Notes under the pieces: model-generated
The model's database searches: none
What the model was told of the DNA's origin: nothing
The model's input: the letters and a program-made list of their open reading frames with translations, nothing else
In this document: piece after piece, positions 33,408-43,643 of the stretch
Position numbering within the stretch: position 1 is the stretch's first letter
Layout of the letters: every line of letters starts with the position of its first letter
Position numbers and translations under genes: made by a program
Assembly (NCBI RefSeq): GCF_035222375.1
Contig: NC_085887.1
Span: 1,525,501 to 1,589,500 of the forward strand
Direction: 5' to 3'
Length of the DNA: 64,000 bases
From: Podospora pseudocomata
Taxonomy: Eukaryota; Ascomycota; Sordariomycetes; Sordariales; Podosporaceae

Positions 33408-35029
33408 TTTCTCTCTTTTAACCCTTTCTCTGAGCTCATGCACAGCTTGCCGGTGTTAGCGGATGAGTGAAGTTTCGGATCCGGGGCGTGGGGTTTGTTT
33501 GATATTGCGATGATGGGTTAGGCAAGTCTGGCCTAGACGTGGAGAGAGTGCCCAATCAGGGATGGACGGCGGCACCAAGTCTGAGTTGAGGGATGAGGCT
33601 GGTAGAAATGACCGAGCCCTTGCCGTAGGTTTGACTTATAGACAAGCGTCTCACCATCTGTCCGGTCCAGTTTGAAGCTTCGTATCTCGCAGCTTGCGAG
33701 TGTGTGTGAGTGAAGGGGGTGTCTGTCGTGTGCTAGCGCCGGAGATACATGGACAGGGGGTGCTGGAGAAGGCCAGCAAGATGCCCCGTGCTTTTTCATG
33801 CCAGGGCCATTTTAGCGCTGGAGCTGGGGATTCGTCCGCGGTGACGTAAGAGGGATCGGACCTAAAATCGACGTCTGCCCCGCGCTGTATGAGTGTTGAC
33901 CCCCACTGTACATGTTAGCGATGCCCCAGACGGGACGACTCTGAATGATAACCTCATGAGAATAGGCAACTTCGAGAAGCTCTACTCGGATCATCATTGC
34001 CGCGAGAGGGCTTCCAGTGCCAAGGAATGTCGGTGTCCCAAATGGTCTGGAGGCCCTCGATGGAAAGTGATATGTCAATTTGGCATCTGCTCTTGGTCGG
34101 CACGGTACGGGGCTGGATGAGACATGGACGCCCATTGTATCCGCCAACTCACTTGGACTCGAGACAAGACCAGAAGGTGACGAATCACGTTTGTGGGATA
34201 CATTTCCGAAGACAATAGTTTACTGTGCTTTGTAAAAAAGCAAAGCATTGCAGGGCCTAGATCAAGCCAAATGCAGACGGTGCTGGAGATGGCCATGTAC
34301 ATAGACTAGCAGGTAGGAATTTGATCGCTTCGCTAGAGCAAAGGTACCTTAAGGCAAGGCGGGAGGGAGGGGTCCTGATTCCTCCCCGAGTAAGGTAACT
34401 TTGCTATTCTCAAAAAAAGAAGAAAAAAAAGAAAAAAGAAAAAAAGAAGAAAAAAAAAGATGCGGTATGTGCTTTGCCGTTCAAAAGCATGGAAAACTCT
34501 TCACTAGTTGTTGGTTGCCGGTGTGAGGTAAGGTTCTCTTTCTCTACCTATCGAGAGGGTGGATGGCATTTGATCGATTTGGCCGTGGGCCGTGTGCTGC
34601 CCCACGCGAGCACATCAACCTGCCACCCACCAACTCCAACTTCCCAACTTCTCTCGGCTGTTGGACCCAACACAGACTGACTGAATAAAAGATATCAGAA
34701 ATCTGACCGCCCTCAGAAAAGCTGACCCTACCCGAGTATTGCGTGCAGCGCCTGCTGACAACACGGCAGACCAAAAAGACGGGAAAAGACGTACATTGCC
34801 TGCAGCGCCGTCGCTCATCTTCATGGGATCATGCTTCCCTCCTGATTCTGATAGGCCCTGGTACCCCTAGCCGTATGCACGGAAGGACTCCGCGCCTTCT
34901 CCTGATTCGGTCACTGCCTGGGAGCCTCTTTCATCCCGGGTTCAATTCAGAAAGCTCAAAAGGTGCAGCGTGATCCCAGGAAAATCCCAAAGAAATCCCG
35001 CCGCCTTGCTGTACGCCGGCAACATCACC
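33408..35029. promoter_or_regulatory. Divergent region TBC protein / MMS1_N protein
   Basis: About 1.6 kb without a supportable gene. The upstream part next to the TBC start contains GCTAAC followed by AG, suggesting a 5' leader intron for that gene. An A/G microsatellite lies at 34410-34460. Confidence 0.55.
34410..34460 (+). repeat. Purine (A/G) low-complexity tract
   Basis: About 50 bases composed of A-runs separated by single G residues. A simple polypurine tract in intergenic DNA. Confidence 0.85.
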
Positions 35030-38000
35030 ATGGCCTTCCAGACAAACGTTCTCCGGGACGGCCAGTGGGTGACCGAAACCATCAACGTGCAGTCCATCGT
35101 CAAGAGCCAACAAGTCGACGCTGCCCCCCAGCAACAAGCCCTCAAGCCACCTAGGTGCGGCTTGCTCACCCGGACCATTGTTGAGAGCCCCTTCATAAAC
35201 TCCATCCTGCCCGTCAGGATACGGTCGCCCCTCCACAACGACGTCGCTTTTATTGGGGACCACTTTGTTCAGATTCGTGAGCTGCGCCGAGATGGACGTC
35301 TCAAGGACATCGTCAGGAAGGTCAACTTTGGGTCTCGGATACGAAACGCCTGCGTCGTTGGCAGCTTCGACATCAAGACAGAAGAGGAACAAGATGCTCT
35401 TTCTTCTCAACCGCCCATCAAGCTGGAGGACAGCCAGTTTGGGCTTCCTCCCAGGCTCCCACCGCAGATGCTGATGGTGGCCCTGGAGAGTGGTGACAGC
35501 GTCTTTATGTTCGTCCGTTCCGACTCCAACGGCAAGCCAGAGTTTGTTACCACTCGCTTCGTGAGCCCGAAGCAGCGGCTGGCTCACCCAGGCTTCCACG
35601 TCGTGGTCGACCCCAGCTCGCGATACATGGCTCTGGCCTACGCCGAGGATTTCTTCGTGGTCTATGAGCTTGAATCACGGGAGCGCTTGGAGGAGAAGTA
35701 CGCCAACGGCGAACCTTTACAGTCCCCAGTGAGATCATTCCGTCTGCGGAGCGTGAACGGGGTTATTCACAAGATTACCTTCCTATATCCACGACCGGGC
35801 GACCAGAATCACGTCATCCTACTCCTGATCGTGGTCAGACATCGAAAGTCCCGCATGGTGATTTACGAGTGGAAGCTCGGGGATGACCTGAAAATGGTCT
35901 TTGCCGAGGACAAGCAGGGCCATCGAATGCCCGTGGAGAATCAGATGCCTCTGCTGCTCATTCCTCTGACCGTCCAGTCGGCTTTTATCGTCATATCACC
36001 TCACCAGATTGATGTATGCACCGAGTGCCTTCATGGACCGCCCAGCTTCGAGACCATCGAGATGTCCTCTCCTCCCCCGACGCCTACCCACCACGGCGCT
36101 CGCCTACCGCTATGGACAGCATGGACGAGACCTTTCCGGCTCGCGTCTTACTTTGAGACACGGGACTGCATCTTTCTTGCACGGGAAGACGGCGTGGTTG
36201 TGTACTTTGAGGCCGACAAGGACAGCACAGTGGAGCGTGTGACGCCTATGGACACTTTTAATTGCAACATCTCGACCGCATTTGCCTGTGTTTACGATCG
36301 ATACGCCGACGTACTCATTCTGGGCAGCGACTCGGGTCCGGGGGGTGTTCACAAGATCTGTCCACGAGTTCCCATCGAGTTTCTCGAGGCGTTGCCCAAC
36401 TGGTCTCCTGCGGTGGACTTTGCCTCTACAGCTCAGGTTACCGAGTGGCATCGGGATGGCGACAAAGCGCAAAAGGCAGCGCTTCCAAAAGGTCCGCTGC
36501 CACGACCTGATCGACTGTTTGCGACGTGTGAGGGTGGCAGGAAGGGGTCGATTACCGAATACAGATACGGGTTGAAGGCCAATATCGCGTTTGATCTTGC
36601 GTTTGAGCCTGGTATCAAGCAAGCCTGGCTGATCCCTACGGGTGATGGTTATCAGATCATCATATCCATGCCGGACGCCACGTCAGTCTTGCAGCTCCCT
36701 TCGGACTTCAGCAGCGCTGATCTCGTTGCGGCCGGCCAGACGCCTTATAATCTGAGCGGTTCGACGTTGGCGTTTTCTCACTCTGGCCCGTTTACGGTCC
36801 AGGTCACAACACAGGGGGCTGTGCTTACCCTGCCTCGTGATCATCGATCATATCGATTTGATGAGTTTTCTGGGCTTGAGGGGTGTTCAGTGTCTGATGC
36901 GTGCATCTTGGATGGTTGTATTGCGGTGTCGGCTCATGACAAGGGTAGCAATACGTTCCAAGTCCATGTCTTCAAGATGGAGTGGTCTCATCTTGGTCTC
37001 GGGCATGTGAGGACGGTAGAGGTGGGTGGTGAAGTGAACAGTCTGGCGTTGACCGAGGATTTTACTCTGCTGGTTGGGACGTTGAATGAATCTGGGCCGG
37101 CGTTGGTGCGGTGTTCGCTGCAGCAGGCCACGAATAACCTGGAGGTGATTTCTGTTCCGGAAAGTAAGTGCCATCGCGTTCTTTATTCTCAACTCGGTCG
37201 TATCTGACGCGGTTGTTAGTCCTGGCCGAACACACGAACATCGAGGACCCATCCTCGGTCGAGGGAATCGGCAGCATCGTCTCTCTAGGCAGCACCATCT
37301 TTCTCGGCACCCGAAGCGGAGAGGTCATCAGCCTAACCACCAGCGCCGACTCGTGCGCTGTCAACTGCGAGAAATTCGGAATCGCGTCTGCCAAACTAAA
37401 CTGCGCACACATCACCGGCCAATCGAACCCCGTCCTCCTCCTCACCTGCGACAACAACCTTTTGTACCTCGGCCTGAACCCTGCCTCCCGCTACCACGAC
37501 CGAGAGAACAGATTCAACAAGAAAATCCGGATCTTTCCGGTCGACCCTAGCCACCTCGACGCTCTCGCCCCCCCAGTCCAATTCGCCTCAGCAGTTGACG
37601 TGCCGTCCGAAGACGGGATAACGCAGCTCCTCCTCATATCTAACGAAACGATCCTCCTGACAGAACTGCACCCCACCCCGGGGTGTGTCCCGCGATCGAT
37701 CCCCCTCGACGGCACGCCCAACAAGCTGATCTGGTCGAGCAAGCTCGGCTGCCTGATCACGGCGGTGAATTACTCTGCCAAACCGAGCCTGGCGTTTATA
37801 AACCCCAACACGGGGGAGGACATCGGGGTGCCTACCGATCGAAACGACAACCCGACTGATTTTATTCATGGGCTGGGAAAGCAAGGGGATGTCATACTTG
37901 CGGTGACGGAGTGGAGGTATAAAACGTATTTTTATCTTTTGGTCGGGACGAGGAAGGGACGGTTGTTGGTTGTGAGCGTCAAGAGGGATAAGGAGACGGG

Positions 38001-38958
38001 TCGGATACGGTACTGGATGAGGTGGAAGAAGGAGTTTGAGCAGCCGGTGTATTCGGTTCTTGGGCATGGGGAGGGGGTGGTGATGTGTGTCGGGCAGAGC
38101 GTCAGGTGGGAGGTTTTGGATGAGGGGGAGAAGAGGTTGAGGCATGAGAGGAGCTTTGAGCTGGAGTCGGCGGGGGTTGGGTTGAGGGTGGAGAATGGGA
38201 GGTTGGTGGTGCTGACGGGGAGGGATTCGGTTGTGGTGCTGGAGGATGGTGGTGGTGGGGGGGGAAAGGGGATGTGCAATGCTGATCCGATGAGGAGGAA
38301 CGGGGTCAGTATGATTGAGGTTGCGGGGACGGAAGGGGTGGATGATAAGGAGGGGGGGATCACGCTTGTGAGTGACAGGGAGTGTGGGGTCGGGGGGTTG
38401 TGGGTGCCGTGGAGGCAGGTGGACAGGGAGTGTGAAGTTGTTTTTGAGGCGGAGCTCACGGCGAGTGTGAGGAAGTTTCAGAGGGGGAGGACGAGGCCGG
38501 TTTGGGAGCAGGGGGTGGGGAGGAGGTTTGGGAGGCTGCTTGGGTCGTTTGATGATGCGGAGACGTTGGGGACTTCGCTCAATGGGGCGCTTCACCACTT
38601 CACTACGCTTGATCTCAAGACGTGGAGGTTTTTGAGGTTTGTGCAGAATTTGGCGCTGCTGGATGGGGAGGTGACGCCTTTTATGAGTCGGTATAGTCAG
38701 CAGGGAGGGGTTTGGAATAATAACCCCGAGCCGAGGGTGGATAATGGGTTGGAGATGCAGGTTGATGGGGATTTGCTGATGAGGATTCTGGAGGGGGAGG
38801 GGGAGGGGGAGTTGGAGAGGGTGGTGAGGAATTATGAGAGGAGGTTTGCGGAGTTGTTGGGGGAGGTGGAGGGGGTGGGTGAGGTGAATGATGATGTGGG
38901 AAAGGCGTTTGGGAAGGCGTACGAGGTTTTGGAGTACTTTTTGAGGCCGGTGTTATGA
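35030..38958 (+). CDS. MMS1_N/CPSF-A beta-propeller protein (DDB1/Rse1 superfamily)
   Basis: A large WD-like beta-propeller scaffold related to DDB1, Rse1/SF3B3 and Cft1; members bridge cullin ligases, spliceosome or cleavage factors. Which partner this one serves is not clear. Exons are 35030-37163 and 37220-38958, giving 1290 residues. The start at accATGG (MAFQTNVLRDGQW) has good context. N-terminal MMS1_N-type segments include CGLLTRTIVESPFINSILPVRI and VFMFVRSDSNGKPEFVTTRF. The C-terminal CPSF-A region includes IGSIVSLGSTIFLGTRSGEVISL and WRYKTYFYLLVGTRKGRLLVVSV. The divergent C-terminus and lack of close DDB1 wording argue against DDB1 itself. The coding strand becomes strikingly G-rich after about 37850. 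It lies upstream of, and in tandem with, eIF5B. Confidence 0.8.
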
Positions 38959-39307
38959 TTTTAGAGGGAGGGGGAATACATAGCGTTGCTTTTGATACAC
39001 GATATAGGTACGAGACAGCAGAATTCATCATCTAACATACAGCAGGCTGATGTTGTTGGCTCAGGTCAGGAGCTCACATAGGGGGGTGATTATGGCCATA
39101 AACTCGGATAATTGCATTAATTGATGTTACGAGATAGGATATTGCTGTATTGAGAAAACACACAAAAAAATGAGCCCCGCACTGACAAAAAACCTCTGGG
39201 CATTGATTTTCTAAACTTTTTTTGTGCCGCTGCACACCACCACCACTGCGTCATTGTCTGTCGGCCGAGTGAGGCGACTCGGGTGAGACTAGACCTGAAT
39301 CGGGTCC

Positions 39308-39337
39308 GGCGAGTGACGGCGAGTGACGGCGAGTGAC
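39308..39337 (+). repeat. Three tandem copies of GGCGAGTGAC
   Basis: Three perfect head-to-tail copies of the decamer GGCGAGTGAC lie about 715 bp upstream of the eIF5B ATG. No known factor site is claimed. Confidence 0.9.
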
Positions 39338-39551
39338 TCGAGATCTCCTTGAAGAAGTTCGTCTTGTTCTTCTTCAGTCTGAAGTTTGGGGAACCTGGAA
39401 GCTCTCAATATTTTTCGAGAGGTTGGGGACGGGCCCGCTGAAGAGTTTGGTGAAAGAACAGCTCTGTCTAGCGACCCAAGAGAGAACTAAGTGACCAAAG
39501 ACAAGCACAACCAGCATTGTAATCACAAGCACAAGTTACTATTGTATAGAA

Positions 39552-39595
39552 GCCATCCATCCATCCATCCATTCATCCATCCCATCCCATCTCAT
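39552..39595 (+). repeat. CATC/ATCC microsatellite
   Basis: Interrupted tandem ATCC and ATCCC units upstream of eIF5B. Simple-sequence DNA with no assigned role. Confidence 0.8.
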
Positions 39596-40051
39596 CACTC
39601 ACATTAAAAAAGGTGGTGAAACTGGGGTGAATATACTGCCCCACTTTAACTCTAAGGCACGCTGCACCGCGAGCCCCTCCAGCAGGCTGTTCAACTGCCC
39701 GCCACTGCCAAACTCTGCTGACTTGCTCTCTCTGTCCCGCAACGACTGATTGATTTCTTGCTGTTCTTGTTGTCTGCCAACAACCCATCACACACACACC
39801 AGACCTCTTTGCACCACATTAACTTGTTGTGTGCTCAGAACCAAGGGTTTGAAAAAGTTATATTCACTTGTTTTCACTGTGAAATTTTCCCCGACAAACG
39901 TCAAAAAAGGCACCGCCCTTTTCCGCCTGTTGCGAGCAACCCCCAGCCCCACGACGAAAGTCCAAACAGAACCACGGACTTAATCCTACTCAAGGAACCC
40001 GTCGAAAAAGCAAATAACTTTTCTACAAGACAAAACAAAACACCGCCCAAT

Positions 40052-43000
40052 ATGCCTCCTAAAAAGAAGGGAAACAAGAAGGCCAACGACGACTGGGAAG
40101 CCGAAGCCTTTGGCGAGACCCCCGCCGCCGCCGCCGCCGGTGATGCCCCTGCTGGTGCTGATGCCCCTGCTGCCGAGGATGAAGCCCCTGCCGGCGGCCT
40201 CATGGCCCGCATGAAGAAGATGAAGGAGAAGCGCAAGCAAAAGGGCATGGACGAGGACTGGCTCAACGAGGTCGATACGGCCCCCGAGGGTGCCGCTTCT
40301 CCTGCTGCTGCTACTGATGAGCACCCTGCTGCTGCCCCTGCCGCTCCTGTCGAGGCGAGCATGGAGGATGAGTTTGCTTTGCCTGCTAAGAAGGGCGGGA
40401 AGCAACAGAAGGGTGTTACTCAGGTTTCAAAGGCCAAGCAGGCTGCCATGGCGGCCGAGAAGAAGGAGGAGGAGGAGTTAGCTGAGGGGGGGAGGGTGTT
40501 GACCAAGGCTGAGAAGGAGAAGCTCAAGAAGGAGAGGGAGAAGCAGCGGAAGAAGGAGCAGGTATGTTTTTGTTCGACAAAATCTGAAGGGGAATGATTG
40601 CTAATGATGGGAACAATAGGCTGCCAAGAAGAAGGCGACTGCCCCTGCAAAGGCCGAACCTGCTAAGGCCGAGGAGAAGAAGCCAGATTCTCCTGCCCCC
40701 GCGGCCGCTGCTGTCGCCCCACCTCCCGCTGAGCCTGCCGGTGGCAAGAAGAAGAAGATTCCTGCTGCGCTTGCTGCTCTTCAGAAGCAACAAGAGGCTC
40801 TCCGTCGCGCCCAGGAGGAGAATGAGAGAATCGCCGCCGAGGAAAAGGCGAGGATAGAGGAGGAGGAGCGCCGCGAGGCTGAGGAGGCCAAGAGGAGGGA
40901 GGAGGAGAAGGCGAGGAAGAAGCAAAAGGAGAAAGAAAGAATCGAGCAGCTCAAGAAGGAGGGCAAGTACATGACCAAGGCTCAAAAGGAGGAGAAGGCC
41001 CGCAATGAAAGGAAGCTCCAGCAGATGTTGGCTTCTGGCATCAAGGTTGGCGCTCTGGCTGGCGAGGAGGGCGAGGAGAAGAAGGAGAAGAAGCCAAAGG
41101 CTGAGAAGAGGAGAGGTGGTGCTATGCAAAAGAAGCTCGACGAGGAAAAGGCTCTTGCTGAGGCTGCTGAGCGCGCTAGGCTCCAGGCTGAGGCTGCCGC
41201 CAAGGAGCAGGCTGAAAAGGAGCGCATTGCTCGTGAGAAGGCTGAGAAGGAGGCTGCTGAGAAGGCCGCTGCCGCCAAGGCTGCTGCTGAGGACAGCGTT
41301 GATGAGGATTGGGAGGCCGCCGCCGCGTCGGATAAGGAAGAGGTCCAGGACAGCTGGGATGCCGACTCTGATGAGGAGGGCGAGAAGAAGACTCTGCCTT
41401 CGAGGCCGAAGAAGGATGAAGACGAGTCCGAGTCGGAAGAGGAAGACTCTGACGAGGAATCCTCCGAGGACGAGGAGACGACAGCCGCCAAGCTTGCCGA
41501 GGAAAAGAGAAAGAGAGAGGCTGCCGAGCGCAGAGAAAAGGCTCACCAGGCCGCTCTTGCTGCCCGGTCTGCGGATAACCTTCGCTCGCCTATCTGCTGC
41601 ATTCTCGGTCACGTCGATACCGGAAAGACCAAGCTGCTCGACAAGATCCGTCAGACCAACGTCCAGGAGGGCGAAGCTGGCGGTATCACGCAGCAGATTG
41701 GTGCTACATACTTCCCTGCCGATGCCATTCGCCAAAAGACTGCCGTCGTCAACCGGGATGGCAAGTTCGAGCTCAAGGTCCCCGGTCTCCTCATCATCGA
41801 CACACCCGGTCACGAGTCCTTCTCCAACTTGCGTTCCCGTGGTTCGTCTCTGTGCAACATTGCCATCTTGGTGGTCGATATCATGCACGGTCTCGAGCCT
41901 CAAACTATCGAGTCGATGAACTTGCTCAAGGCTAGAAAGACTCCCTTCGTTGTCGCCCTCAACAAGATCGATCGTCTCTACGGCTGGAAGAAGATTGACA
42001 ACAACGGTTTCCAGGACTCGTTGGCTCTGCAGAGCAAGGCCGTCCAGAACGAGTTCAAGAACCGTCTCGACCAGACCAAGCTTGCTTTCGCCGAGCAGGG
42101 TTTTAACTCTGAGGTCTTTTACGAGAACAAGAACATGTCTAAATACGTCTCGCTGATCCCCACCTCGGCCCACACCGGCGAGGGAATCCCCGACTTGCTC
42201 AAGCTCATTGCTCAGCTTACCCAGGAGAGGATGGTCGGCTCGCTCATGTACTTGTCCGAGGTCGAGGCCACCGTTCTCGAGGTCAAGGCTATCGAGGGTT
42301 TTGGTATGACCATCGATGTCATCCTGTCCAACGGCATTCTCAGGGAAGGCGATCGAATCATGCTGTGCGGTGTTGAAGGTGTCATCAAGACGAACATCAG
42401 AGCGCTGCTCACGCCGGCTCCCCTCAAGGAGCTGCGTGTCAAGTCTCAGTACGTCCACAATAAGGAGGTCAAGGCGGCTCTGGGTGTGAAGATTTCGGCT
42501 CCTGGTCTTGAAGGCGCCATTGCCGGTTCCAGGCTTGTTGTCGTCGGTCCTGATGATGACGAGGATGACCTCGAGGAGGAGGTCGAGGCCGATCTCGCCT
42601 CTCTCTTCAGCCGTGTCGAGAAGACCGGTCGCGGTGTCTCGGTCCAGGCGTCCACCCTTGGTTCCTTGGAAGCCCTGCTTGACTTCCTCAAGGACTGCAA
42701 GATTCCCGTTGCCAACGTTGGCATCGGCCCGGTCTACAAGCGCGACGTCATGCAGTGCGGTGTCATGTTGGAGAAGTCGCCTGATCTCGCCGTCATGCTG
42801 TGCTTCGACGTCAAGGTCGACAAGGAAGCGCAGCAGTATGCCGATGAGCAGGGCATCAAGATTTTCACTGCCGACATTATCTACCATCTCTTTGACAACT
42901 TCACCAAGCACCAGGCCGAGCAGCTGGAGAAGAAGAAGGAGGAGTCCAAGATGCTGGCTGTCTTCCCTTGTGTGTTGTCGCCGGTGGCCGTGTTCAACAA

Positions 43001-43435
43001 GACGAACCCTATCGTTGTTGGTGTGGATGTTGTTGAGGGTGCGCTGAGGATTAACACGCCTATTGCGGTGATTAAGCAGAACCCCAACACCGGGTTGAAG
43101 GAGGTGATCAATATTGGCAGAGTGTATGTTTCTTTTTTCTCCTCCCCTCTTTCTGTCATTGTGATTCCAGAAGCTAACGTTGTAACAGCACGTCCATCGA
43201 GCGTGAGCATAAGCAGATCCCCATCTGCAAAAAGGGCCAGCCGTCGGTTGCCGTCAAGATTGAGATGGGCAGCCACCAGCCGACGTATGGCAGGCAGCTT
43301 GAGGAGAAGGACATGCTGTACTCTGCCATTTCGAGAGCGAGCATCAACTGTCTCAAGGAGTTTTACCGGGCTGATATGACGAATGATGACTGGCAGTTGA
43401 TTATCAAGCTGAAGCCCATGTTTGACATTGCTTAA
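40052..43435 (+). CDS. FUN12: Translation initiation factor eIF5B
   Basis: The universally conserved GTPase (IF2 homologue) that promotes 60S subunit joining and Met-tRNA positioning. Exons are 40052-40561, 40620-43123 and 43189-43435, giving 1086 residues. The N-terminal 490 residues are a highly charged Lys/Glu/Ala-rich arm starting [10 protein letters not shown]. The G domain opens with GHVDTGKT at 500-507, then [25 protein letters not shown] and NKIDR. Domain II ([23 protein letters not shown]), domain III and domain IV ([12 protein letters not shown]) follow. The protein ends LKPMFDIA. Both introns are supported by exact frame continuity. It is convergent with the GCP6-type gene. Confidence 0.97.
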
Positions 43436-43643
43436 AGGGTTAGGGAATGGAAAACGGGATGGGGGGAAGGGAACAGGGTGTGATATGGTTTTTCACACAA
43501 AAATGGACGGGGGGATGTTATTTTGTGTTGTTGTCACTACCAGTTGGTATTTAGTATACACAATGTTATCAAGTATGGGTATCTTTGTGGCTGTGGTGGG
43601 AGTGTTTGTTGTATTTTTCTACTGATATCATGTATGTATGCTA

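Larger units (their letters stand above)
38959..40051 (+). promoter_or_regulatory. Intergenic and leader region of eIF5B
   Basis: About 1.1 kb. It holds the 3' end of the upstream gene, a 10-bp triple repeat at 39308-39337, a CATC/ATCC microsatellite at about 39552-39595, and then the presumed eIF5B leader. The last 294 bp before the ATG are open in frame with eIF5B but contain no in-frame ATG. Confidence 0.6.

Noticed and set aside
34900-34960. Possible tRNA with a B-box-like GGGTTCAATTC
   Set aside because: The T-arm stem does not pair and no A box or acceptor stem could be found at the right distance.
40524-42911. 795-codon minus-strand open frame opposite eIF5B
   Set aside because: It is a Leu/Ser-rich low-complexity shadow of the eIF5B coding strand, with no domain and no independent signals.
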